64,000 bases of DNA from an uncultured Clostridium sp. (GTDB lineage Bacteria; Bacillota; Clostridia; TANB77; CAG-508). The position numbers and the translations under genes were made by a program. The notes under the pieces were generated by a model. That model had not been told where the DNA came from and ran no database searches. It worked only from the letters and a program-made list of their open reading frames with translations. Below are positions 25,615-34,094 of the stretch, piece after piece (position 1 is the stretch's first letter; each line of letters starts with the position of its first letter). The stretch lies in assembly GCA_900553125.1 (NCBI GenBank), contig USCB01000002.1, positions 1-64,000 of the forward strand, given 5' to 3'.

Positions 25615-27564
25615 ATGAATAAGGAAAATAATAAAAACGGAAAAAATAATGGTCAAAATTTCTTAGTTGGACTTTTAATATTAGCAATTATTACATGTAT
25701 TGCAACGATTGCAATATATACCTTAAATTCTAATACAAAAGATGATGATAAAACTTTAAGTTATACAGATTTAATAAAGCAAATTTCTGATGGAAATATA
25801 AAAAAAGTTGAAATGATAACAGGTTCTACATCTATAAAAGTAACTTTAAAAGAAAAAATAAAAGATGGAGAAGAACAAGGTAATATACAAGAAAGCCAGA
25901 ATGATGAAAATGCAACAAATGAAGATAATACCACAATAGAAGAAAACCAAGATAAATCTATATTAGGATTGATAAAAAAAGATGAAGAAGAAAATCCTGA
26001 ATTAGTAAAAAAAGCAATAATACCAAATACACAAAGTTTTGTAGAATTAATCCAAAATAAAGTTGCAGAAGGAAATGATATAGAATTAATCCAAAAAAGT
26101 CCAAGTATATTTGCAACAATACCTTCATATATATTCTCATTACTTCCAACAATAATAATGGTTATATTATTTATTATGATATTTAAAATGCAAGGATTTG
26201 GAGATAGAGGAGAAGTGTATGATGAAACAGAAAGAAAAACAAAAGTAAAGTTTAGTGATGTTGCAGGACTTGACGAAGAAAAAGAAGAAATGGTTGAGCT
26301 TGTTAGATTTTTAAAGGAACCTAAAAAGTTTATAGAAATGGGAGCAAAAATTCCAAAAGGTGTTTTATTATATGGTAAACCTGGAACAGGAAAAACCCTA
26401 ATTGCAAAAGCAATTGCGGGAGAAGCGGGAGTTCCATTTATATCAATGAGTGGTTCAGAATTTATTGAAATGTTTGCAGGTCTTGGAGCTTCAAGAGTAA
26501 GAAAATTATTTGATAAAGCAAGAAAGCTAGCTCCATGTATAGTTTTTATCGATGAAATAGATGCAATAGGTTCAAGAAGAACAAGTGGAAATGGTGCTGA
26601 ATCTGAAAATAACCAAACTCTAAATCAATTATTGGTTGAAATGGATGGATTTTCATCTGAAGAAACAATAATAGTATTGGCTGCAACAAATAGACCAGAA
26701 ATGCTAGATAAAGCATTATTAAGACCAGGAAGATTTGATAGACAAATTACAATTCCTGCTCCTGATAGAAAAGGTAGGGAAGAAATTTTAAGAATTCATA
26801 GTAAAGACAAAAAAATGGCAGATGATGTATCATTGGAAAGCATAGCAGAAGATACAGCAGGATTTACAGGTGCAGAACTTGCTAATATCTTAAACGAGGC
26901 AGCTATTATTGCGACGAAAAATGAACATGATAAAATCTCAAGAGATGATGTTGAAGAGGCTGTTAAAAAAGTAACTGTAGGATTAGAAAAGAAAGCAAGA
27001 GTTATTTCTGATAAAGATAAAAGATTAACTGCATATCACGAGGCAGGACATGCAATTGTTAGTTGGTATTTACCAACTCAAAAGAAAGTTAAGGAAATTT
27101 CTATTATTCCTAGAGGCATGGCTGGTGGTTATACCATGTATAAAACAGATGAGGATAAGTCATATATTTCTAAGACTGAAATGGAGGAAAAGTTGATTGC
27201 CCTACTTGGTGGTAGAGCTGCTGAAAGAGTGGCTTTAGATGATATTTCTACAGGTGCTAGTAATGATATTGAGGTTGCAACTGCTATTGCTAAAGATATG
27301 ATTGTTAAATATGGTATGAATGATTTTATTGGTCCTATTTCTTTGAAAAATGAGAATGGAGAATATGAACTAGATATGTTCGGTAAAGAGATGGGAGATA
27401 AAATTGGTGAAGAAGTTAAGAAGTTGATTGATACTGCTTATAATGATGCTCAGATTATTTTGAGGGAGCATATGGATAAGTTGGATAGAGTTGCTGAAGA
27501 GCTTTTGGCTAATGAGAAGATTAATGAGGAGACTTTTAAGAAGTTTTTTGAGGAAGATGAGTAG
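25615..27564 (+). CDS. ftsH: ATP-dependent zinc metalloprotease FtsH
   Basis: A 649-residue membrane protease: helix 1 (about residues 14-36), an extracellular domain with an acidic insert (about residues 90-125), helix 2 (about 170-192), then the AAA module. Walker A is LLYGKPGTGKT, Walker B CIVFIDEIDAIG, the second region of homology ATNRPEMLDKALLRPGRFDR, and the zinc site HEAGH near residue 475. It degrades unfolded membrane and regulatory proteins. The Walker A has Lys where most FtsH have Pro (GPPGTGKT). GAAAGGAAG precedes the ATG. The 3' third uses T-ending codons. Confidence 0.96.
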   Translation: MNKENNKNGKNNGQNFLVGLLILAIITCIATIAIYTLNSNTKDDDKTLSYTDLIKQISDGNIKKVEMITGSTSIKVTLKEKIKDGEEQGNIQESQNDENATNEDNTTIEENQDKSILGLIKKDEEENPELVKKAIIPNTQSFVELIQNKVAEGNDIELIQKSPSIFATIPSYIFSLLPTIIMVILFIMIFKMQGFGDRGEVYDETERKTKVKFSDVAGLDEEKEEMVELVRFLKEPKKFIEMGAKIPKGVLLYGKPGTGKTLIAKAIAGEAGVPFISMSGSEFIEMFAGLGASRVRKLFDKARKLAPCIVFIDEIDAIGSRRTSGNGAESENNQTLNQLLVEMDGFSSEETIIVLAATNRPEMLDKALLRPGRFDRQITIPAPDRKGREEILRIHSKDKKMADDVSLESIAEDTAGFTGAELANILNEAAIIATKNEHDKISRDDVEEAVKKVTVGLEKKARVISDKDKRLTAYHEAGHAIVSWYLPTQKKVKEISIIPRGMAGGYTMYKTDEDKSYISKTEMEEKLIALLGGRAAERVALDDISTGASNDIEVATAIAKDMIVKYGMNDFIGPISLKNENGEYELDMFGKEMGDKIGEEVKKLIDTAYNDAQIILREHMDKLDRVAEELLANEKINEETFKKFFEEDE

Positions 27565-27572
27565 AGTTTTTA

Positions 27573-27602
27573 TAAATAGAGGCTGGGTTTGGTCTCTATT
27601 TT
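27573..27602 (+). terminator. Terminator after ftsH
   Basis: AAATAGAG pairs with CTCTATTT around a G/T-rich loop, followed by TTTT. Confidence 0.65.
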
Positions 27603-27739
27603 TTGGTTGGAGCACAATTACTTTTTCAGTATAACTTACTCTACAAAATATTTTTTTTATTTAGCGGAAAATTGTTTTACTTTTGGGGATTTTATGGTAT
27701 ACTACTTTTGGAAGAATTTTGATTGAAATAGGAGAAAAA

Positions 27740-28171
27740 ATGAACATATTAATATATTTAATAATAGTAGTATTATTCATAGTTCTAATATTATGGACAT
27801 GGAATAATACAAAAGAATTTAAGCAAACATCAGAAAGAATAATTTTTATAACAATTGGAACTGGAATAACAGCAATTATAACATTAATTTATTTTGCGAT
27901 ATCAAAAATAGGAATAACATATCCAAAAGCAGAAATGGTAAAACAAGTAAGAAAGATGGCAATATTGATATTTACACCAATTAATGGATTTTTAAGTTTA
28001 CCACATATTGCATCCTTAAAAATGAAAATAAAAATGAAAACTGAAGAAAATGAAAAAATAAAGAAAAAAATAATAATATTAGGTATTATATTTATAGTAG
28101 CAACAATAATTGAAATAAGTTATATGAAAAACTTTCAAAAAGGAATAATCCAAATATTAAACAATAAATAA
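27740..28171 (+). CDS. Four-helix membrane protein of unknown function
   Basis: A 143-residue protein with hydrophobic segments at about residues 2-20, 34-56, 75-90 and 112-130, and short basic loops (RKMA, KMKIKMKTEENEKIKKK). AGGAG lies before the ATG. I do not recognise the family. It is 9 nt upstream of miaA and probably co-transcribed with it. Confidence 0.65.
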   Translation: MNILIYLIIVVLFIVLILWTWNNTKEFKQTSERIIFITIGTGITAIITLIYFAISKIGITYPKAEMVKQVRKMAILIFTPINGFLSLPHIASLKMKIKMKTEENEKIKKKIIILGIIFIVATIIEISYMKNFQKGIIQILNNK

Positions 28172-28180
28172 AGGAGAAAT

Positions 28181-29101
28181 ATGAAACCAAAAGTAATTGT
28201 AATTGTAGGCCCAACAGCCTCAGGAAAAACGTCGCTATCAATAGAACTTGCAAAACAAATAAATGGAGAAATAGTATCATGTGACTCTATGCAAATATAT
28301 AAAGATATGGATATAGGGTCAGCAAAACCAACTAAGGAAGAAATGCAAGGAATAAAGCACTATATGATAGATGAGGTATTACCAACAGAAAGATTTAGTG
28401 TAGCCAGATACAAAAAAGAGGCAGAAAATGCGATAGAGAAAATATTAAAAAAAGGCAAAATACCTATAGTGGTTGGAGGAACAGGACTTTATGCAAATAG
28501 CCTTATATATGGAATAGAATATGATGATATAAAATTGGATGAAAAATATAGAGAAGAATTGATGGAAATTGCCAAAACTCCAGAAGGTCTTGAAAATCTA
28601 TATCAAAAAGCAAAAAAAATAGATGAAAAAGCAATAGAAAAAATAAGCCCAAATGACAAAAAAAGAATAATAAGGATATTAGAGATTTATAAAGCAACAG
28701 GGAAAAACAAAACAGAGCAAGAAATGGAATCAAGGAAAAAAGAAGTAAAATACGATTATAAAGTTTTTGCAATAAATATAGAAAGACCTATATTATATGA
28801 AAGAATAAATAAAAGAGTAGATATAATGATAGCTCAAGGTCTAATGGAAGAAGTAAAAAAAATAATAAAAAAATATCCGGAACTCCCTACAGCTATGCAG
28901 GCAATAGGGTATAAAGAAATAGTGGAATATTTAGATAATAAAATAACAATTGAAGATGCAATTGAAAAAATAAAACAAGAAACTAGAAGATACGCAAAAA
29001 GGCAAATAACATGGTTTAAAAGAATTGAAAATATAAAATGGCTAGATGGATTAGAAGAAACACAAAATAATATAAAAATTATTTTGGAGGTAATGAATTG
29101 A
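28181..29101 (+). CDS. miaA: tRNA dimethylallyltransferase MiaA
   Basis: A 306-residue enzyme with P-loop GPTASGKTSLS at residue 8, substrate loops VSCDSMQIYKDMDIGSAKPT and HYMIDEVLPTERFSVARY, VVGGTGLYANSL near residue 96, and QETRRYAKRQITWFKR near the end. It adds the isopentenyl group to A37 of tRNAs that read UNN codons. AAAGGAG precedes the ATG. The last bases overlap the start of the next gene. Confidence 0.96.
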   Translation: MKPKVIVIVGPTASGKTSLSIELAKQINGEIVSCDSMQIYKDMDIGSAKPTKEEMQGIKHYMIDEVLPTERFSVARYKKEAENAIEKILKKGKIPIVVGGTGLYANSLIYGIEYDDIKLDEKYREELMEIAKTPEGLENLYQKAKKIDEKAIEKISPNDKKRIIRILEIYKATGKNKTEQEMESRKKEVKYDYKVFAINIERPILYERINKRVDIMIAQGLMEEVKKIIKKYPELPTAMQAIGYKEIVEYLDNKITIEDAIEKIKQETRRYAKRQITWFKRIENIKWLDGLEETQNNIKIILEVMN

Positions 29102-30352
29102 GTAAAATAATAAATTTTGAAGATTTAAAAAACAAAAAATTTGAAAAAAAACACATAGTGTATTTAATATTTATAATTATAATGTTATACATATTTTTTT
29201 CCATATTCTTATTAGTAAGAAAACCAAGTGATACAGTGACAATAAATAATGGAGTACTAACATTAGAAGAATCAGCAACAGGTTATATAATAAGAGAAGA
29301 AAAAGTATTAAAAGGAAATAATTATAAAAATGGACTAACAGCTATAGTATCTGAAGGAGAAAGAGCTGCAAAAGGACAAGCAATTTTCAGATATAGTAGT
29401 AACCAAGAAGAAGAAATAAAAACAAAAATAGAAGAAGTAAATTTGAAATTACAAGATGCACTTGCAAAACAATCAAAACAACCAGCTCCAATTTCAACAG
29501 ATATAAAAAATTTGGAAAAACAGATAGATGAAAAAATGCAAAATTTAAAAGACCTAACAGATATACATACAATAGAAGAATATAAAAAAGAAATAGAAGA
29601 AATTACCAGTAAGAAAGCTAAAATTGCGGGAACACTAAGTCAAAGTGGGGCATACATACAAGAATTAACAAAACAAAAAGAACAATATGAACAAAAATTA
29701 ATATCAGATTCAGAATATATAACAGCACCAGTTTCGGGGGTTGTATCATATAGAGTAGATGGATTAGAAGATGTGTTATCAACTGATGATTTAAGTAATT
29801 TGACAGAGGAAAAATTAGAGAATTTAGGATTGAAAACAGGAAAAATAATATCTACGTCACAGGAAGAACGGGAAAATTATAAACAATTTTGATTGCTCAT
29901 TAGCTACAGTTTTAAATAGTGTGGCTGCAAAAAATATTGAAATTGGGAGTAAAGTTACAATAACTCTATCTAGTGGAAATGAGATAAATTCAGAAGTGAA
30001 ATATGTAGCAAAACAAGAAAATGATAAAGTTTTAATAGTTTTTGATTTAAAAACTTTAACTGATGAACTAACACAATATAGAAAAATATCTTTTAACATT
30101 ACATGGTGGAGTTATTCAGGTTTAAAAGTACCAAATTCTGCAATATTAGAAGATGAACAAGGACTAAAATATGTTATAAGAAAAAAATCAGGAGCGGAGC
30201 AAAAAGTTATAGTAAAAGTTTTGAAAAAAAATGATAAATATTCTATTATAGATACATATGACAATAATGAATTGGAAAATCTAGGAATTGATGCAAAAAC
30301 GTATAACAAAATAAATCAATATGACAATATATTATTATATCCCGAAAAGTAA
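29098..30352 (+). CDS. HlyD-like membrane adaptor, apparent +1 frameshift at a CGG codon
   Basis: A TTG start overlaps the miaA stop and follows GGAGGT. One N-terminal membrane helix (about residues 21-42) is followed by a barrel-sandwich half (EESATGYIIREEKVL, SEGERAAKGQAIFRY), a coiled coil (about residues 100-195) and the return half SEYITAPVSGVVSYRVDGLE. At 29869-29871 the zero frame is GAA CGG GAA and stops at 29892. Skipping the C gives GKIINNFDCSLATVL and runs to 30352 through a beta-rich domain. This is the HlyD/RND-adaptor layout found in Gram-positives near sepF. The cargo or partner is unknown. Confidence 0.82.
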
Positions 30353-30407
30353 ATATTACAATAATATTACAAAAATATTAAATTAATATTACATTTTGTA
30401 AAAACTA

Positions 30408-30436
30408 TTGACTTTTTTTTAAAAATGTAAGATACT
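30408..30436 (+). promoter_or_regulatory. Promoter of sepF-divIVA
   Basis: TTGACT and GATACT are 17 nt apart, about 44 nt before the sepF ATG. Confidence 0.55.
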
Positions 30437-30479
30437 AATTTCATATTTAATAAACGAAAACGTTTTAGGAGGAGATAAA

Positions 30480-30953
30480 ATGTCAAGTGCAATAATGAGC
30501 AAAGTTTGGAATTTATTTGGAATGGACCAAGCAGAAGACGAAGAAGAAGAAAATGATGATGTATATGAATATGATTATGACGAAGAACCAGTGGAAGAAA
30601 AAAAGAGTTTTATAAAGAAAAATAATAAAATAGTTGCAATGCCACAGAACCAATCAATAAGAATGGTAATTTCACAACCAACAAGTTTTGAGCAATCAGA
30701 AGAAATATGTGGATTTCTAAAAGAAAAAAAATCTGTAATAGTAAACTTAGAATATGTAAATAAAGATGTAGCAAGAAGAATTGTAGACTTCATAAGTGGA
30801 GGAGTATATGCATTAGATGCACACATACAAAAAGTATCTAATTCAATATTCTTAATAGCACCTATAAACTATGAAATTACAAATGAAATGGCAAGGGAAG
30901 AAATTAAGAATAAATTATCAGTTTCTTGGTTAAATAAAAATAATATTAACTAA
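30480..30953 (+). CDS. sepF: Cell division protein SepF
   Basis: A 157-residue protein with an amphipathic N-terminal helix (SAIMSKVWNLFGM) for membrane binding, an acidic linker (DEEEENDDVYEYDYDEEP) and the SepF fold. The fold includes IRMVISQPTSFEQSEEIC, KKSVIVNLEYVNKDVARRIV and DFISGGVYALDAHIQKVSNS. SepF tethers and bundles FtsZ at the division site. A TAGGAGGAG site precedes the ATG, and divIVA follows after 18 nt. Confidence 0.95.
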   Translation: MSSAIMSKVWNLFGMDQAEDEEEENDDVYEYDYDEEPVEEKKSFIKKNNKIVAMPQNQSIRMVISQPTSFEQSEEICGFLKEKKSVIVNLEYVNKDVARRIVDFISGGVYALDAHIQKVSNSIFLIAPINYEITNEMAREEIKNKLSVSWLNKNNIN

Positions 30954-30971
30954 AAGAAAGGGGACTAAACA

Positions 30972-31436
30972 ATGCTTACACCACTAGACATTGAAAATAA
31001 AAAATTTTCAAAACAAATAATGAATGGATACAATGTAGAAGAAGTAGACGATTTTTTAGATGAAATAGGAGTCGATTTTGCCAAAAAGCAAAAAGAAGTA
31101 AATGAGGCATCTAAAAAAATAGAAGAATTGAATGCAAGTTTAGAACATTATAAAAATATTGAAGAAACACTTCAAAATACATTGCTTATGGCACAATCTA
31201 CAGCTGAAGAAGTTAAAAACATAGCTAAACAAAAAGCAGACCAAATTGTAACTGATGCAAAGGCATCTTCTCAAAAAGAGGTCGATTTTATACAAAATCA
31301 AATTTTAATGAAGAAAAAAGAATTGGAAGATGTTCAAAAACAATTTGATATTTATAAAGCTAAGATGGAATCACTTTTGATTTCACAATTAGAGTTAATT
31401 AAAGAAATCAATAAAAACGAGAATGAAACAGTTTAA
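30972..31436 (+). CDS. divIVA: DivIVA-family cell-pole/division protein
   Basis: A 154-residue protein. The N-terminal lipid-binding domain is MLTPLDIENKKFSKQIMNGY with NVEEVDDFLDEI, followed by a long coiled coil (about residues 35-145). DivIVA senses curved membrane at septa and poles. In this lineage, as in Bacillus, it follows sepF. GAAAGGGGA precedes the ATG. Confidence 0.93.
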   Translation: MLTPLDIENKKFSKQIMNGYNVEEVDDFLDEIGVDFAKKQKEVNEASKKIEELNASLEHYKNIEETLQNTLLMAQSTAEEVKNIAKQKADQIVTDAKASSQKEVDFIQNQILMKKKELEDVQKQFDIYKAKMESLLISQLELIKEINKNENETV

Positions 31437-31460
31437 GGAATATTCCTTAGGCTGTTTTTT
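31427..31460 (+). terminator. Terminator after divIVA
   Basis: AACAGTTTAAGGA pairs with TCCTTAGGCTGTT around a short AT loop, with TTTT following. It overlaps the stop codon. Confidence 0.8.
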
Positions 31461-31675
31461 GTGGTCTTTGGATTTTTGTGGTATCAGAGAAAATAAATTG
31501 AGGTCATTATCTTTTTTTGGCTATTACGAAGTAGAGTTATTATTTGTATGGGAAAAAATTATTATATGTTGTTAATAGTGAATAAAATTGAAAGAGAATT
31601 GTTACAATATAAATTAGTATTACTTACTATAAATAATGATTTAGAGAGTATATGAATTAGGTATAGTAATTACAT

Positions 31676-31795
31676 TTGTTTAATGTTACCAATAATTTTG
31701 AATTTTTAAGAAACAAAGATGTTGAAAATTTTGCTAAATGGTTAGAAGAGTTATCTGATAAAGAAAAAGAAAGAATAAATAATTTTATAATTTAA
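31676..31795 (+). pseudogene. Possible gene remnant in a 400-nt spacer
   Basis: A short open frame (39 codons, possible TTG start, no clear ribosome site) encodes NNFEFLRNKDVENFAKWLEE LSDKEKERINN, which looks like the helical end of a real protein. The rest of 31461-31835 holds no gene I can support, only AT-rich sequence and a weak hairpin at 31796-31835 whose AATTTTA/TAAAATT arms resemble the terminator at 2825. Confidence 0.3.
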
Positions 31796-31835
31796 CGACC
31801 AATTTTAAACATTTATATACTAAAATTGGTCATTA

Positions 31836-33053
31836 ACACAAAACTCCTTTGAAAAATGTGGAAAAAAAGAATATGAAAAATGCGCATACATTAATTTTGA
31901 TGAAAACAATAGAATGATAAATTTATTTTCTGGAGATTTTGATATAGAAAGAATAATACAAGGACTAAAAATAGAATCAGGTGTAAATATAGAGCCAGAA
32001 AATACCTTGATAATTTTTGATGAAGTGCAAGAAACGCCCAAAGCACTTACAGCACTAAAATATTTTTGTGAAAATGCAAATCAATATCATATAGTTGCAG
32101 CAGGTTCACTTTTAGGAGTCGCAATGCACGAAGGTATTTCGTTTCCGGTAGGAAAAGTAGACTTTTTAGACTTATATCCATTGAATTTCAAAGAATTTTT
32201 AAGGGCTCTAGGCGAAGATGATCTTGTAAATTTAATAGAACAAAATGATATGAATCTTATAAATGTATTTTCCGACAAATTAAAAAATTATTTGAAACAA
32301 TATTTATATATAGGAGGAATGCCAGAAGTAGTTGAAACTTATGTAAGTACAAAAGATTTTAAAAAAGTTCGAGAGAGACAAGAAATTTTATTGGCAGCTT
32401 ATGAACAGGATTTTTCAAAACATGCTCCAAATAATATTGTACCAAGAATTAGACAATTATGGAATAATATACCAACACAGCTAGCAAAAGAAAATAAAAA
32501 ATTTATATATGGATTAATAAAACAAGGGGCCAGAGCAAGGGAATATGAAATTGCTTTATCATGGTTAATAGATTGTGGATTAGTCTATCAAGTTAATAGG
32601 GTAAATGCGTGTAAAGTACCACTATCTGCTTATCAAGACTTTAATGCGTTTAAATTATATATGTTAGATGTTGGCTTATTATGTGCAATGGCAAAATTAG
32701 ATGCAATTTCAATAATAGAAGGAAACGATATATTTGTGGAATTTAAAGGAGCTCTATCAGAGCAGTATGTATTAACCGAGTTAAAGACCAGTATAGAATC
32801 TCCAATTTTTTATTGGTCTGCTGATAAGGGAACTGCTGAAGTAGATTTTATAATTCAATTAGGAATTAATAATATACCTATTGAAGTAAAATTCAATGAA
32901 AATCTACAAGCTAAAAGTCTGAAATCATTTATTCAAAGATATGGAACCAAAATAAATGTTAGAACATCTATGTCAAATTATGAAAAGCAACAAAATCTTG
33001 TTAATATTCCATTATACTTAATTAGTAATATTGAAAAAATTACTTTTCCTTAG
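31836..33053 (+). pseudogene. 5'-truncated AAA/DUF4143 ATPase
   Basis: The frame opens mid-protein (KKEYEKCAYINFDENNRM) and continues with Walker B-like TLIIFDEVQETPKALTALKY, AAGSLLGVAMHEG, FLDLYPLNFKEFLRAL and the DUF4143 C-terminus ending in EVKFNENLQAKSLKSF. The Walker A part, about 30-40 residues, is missing, and no upstream remnant is visible. An internal ATG at 31914 could give a 379-residue product without a P-loop. It is related to the intact ATPase at 2861-4156, but sequence differs enough that it is not a recent copy. Confidence 0.8.
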
Positions 33054-33143
33054 TATAATATAAGTATTCTTTTCATGTATCCTAATTTATCATCATAGGT
33101 AGTACATCGAAGGAAAAATATATTATTAGGAGGTCTTCGGATT

Positions 33144-33770
33144 ATGAAGAAAAAACGGATTTTTTTAGGAGTAATTGCAGCTGTATTAACACTTGCACTG
33201 TCAGGATGTGCACTTTTGGACAGCAAAGTGCATTCCTTGAAAGGAAAATTGATTGGAGTGTCATATAATGCGGAATTTTATGACAATTACGGTGCTAGGT
33301 TCTTAAATGTTTCTGGAGATAATATCGACATCGAAGGAAATGTAGTAGAAGAAAGCGGCCTTGATGGTGATGGAAGTACAACGACGAATTATTCATTATC
33401 GTCTGTTGTAACCATAACAATCGACGGAAAGCAAATGGAATCATGTGGAAACACGATAATATTTGCGGAGAGTGGGCTAAAACCAGATGTAGATTTTAGT
33501 TTGAACGATATTGATAGCTCTGCAAATGGAATTACAGGTTTGACGTCTGTGGCTAGAGTGGTTAATAAATATAAAAATTACTTTGGCAAGTCAGAAGTTG
33601 TTGTAATTCAGTCTCAGCTGGGGGTACCGATTTGCGCATACAGTGGAGAAAAGGTATATTGGGAAATTCCAGATGATTTACCCAAGATGACTAAACTGAT
33701 GATTGATGGAAAAGCTCTTTATATACATAGAGCTAACTTCGAAATCATTGATAAAGATTTAATAAAATAA
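33144..33770 (+). CDS. DUF5052-like secreted lipoprotein
   Basis: A 208-residue protein with a lipoprotein signal (MKKKRIFLGVIAAVLTLALS then GC; lipobox LSGC, lipidated Cys at about residue 22). The mature part is beta-rich with KGKLIGVSYNAEFYDNYGAR and SVVTITIDGKQME, resembling DUF5052 lipoproteins of Lachnospiraceae. TTAGGAGGT precedes the ATG. Codon use is more GC-rich and balanced than the neighbours and includes an ordinary CGG (codon 5), so it was probably acquired. Confidence 0.75.
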   Translation: MKKKRIFLGVIAAVLTLALSGCALLDSKVHSLKGKLIGVSYNAEFYDNYGARFLNVSGDNIDIEGNVVEESGLDGDGSTTTNYSLSSVVTITIDGKQMESCGNTIIFAESGLKPDVDFSLNDIDSSANGITGLTSVARVVNKYKNYFGKSEVVVIQSQLGVPICAYSGEKVYWEIPDDLPKMTKLMIDGKALYIHRANFEIIDKDLIK

Positions 33771-33782
33771 AAAATATCCGTA

Positions 33783-33810
33783 GCGTGGGCTAAACTTTAG
33801 CCTGCGCTTA
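33783..33810 (+). terminator. Hairpin after lipoprotein gene
   Basis: AGCG and GGCTAA pair with TTAGCC and CGCT around ACT, 12 nt after the stop; only a weak T tract follows. Confidence 0.5.
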
Positions 33811-33833
33811 ATTTAAAAATTCACCAAAAACTA

Positions 33834-33862
33834 TTGACGAAAGCCCTAAAATATGATAAAAT
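33834..33862 (+). promoter_or_regulatory. rpoB promoter
   Basis: TTGACG and TAAAAT are exactly 17 nt apart, the best sigma-A match upstream of rpoB. Confidence 0.8.
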
Positions 33863-33868
33863 TTTAAC

Positions 33869-34094
33869 GTTAACTTAAATTAGCGCGATTATGCGCATTT
33901 TAATCAAAAGAGAGAAATTTATACAAGGAAAAAGAGGAATTAATCCAGCAAAAGAACGAATTTTTAAGATTGAGAGCAGGCAATTAAAAAAATTCGTTAT
34001 TTAATTTATTTAGGTTTGTTAGGAATTAAGAAGGACTTTTTTCAAAAAATAAATTAGATTTATTCTGCTAAAATTTTATTTAGAGGTGATTTTT
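33869..34094 (+). promoter_or_regulatory. Long rpoB 5' leader
   Basis: About 225 nt separate the inferred start point from the rpoB TTG. The leader holds GCGC-GATTAT-GCGC and a larger pairing of AACGAATTTTT (from about 33955) with AAAAATTCGTT (to about 34000). I see no leader peptide and no ribosomal protein gene before it. An attenuation or autoregulatory role is inferred only from length and structure. Confidence 0.45.

Noticed and set aside
31796..31835. Insertion-element end shared with 2825-2854
   Set aside because: Only the short AATTTTA/TGGTC arms match; this is common hairpin sequence in AT-rich DNA.
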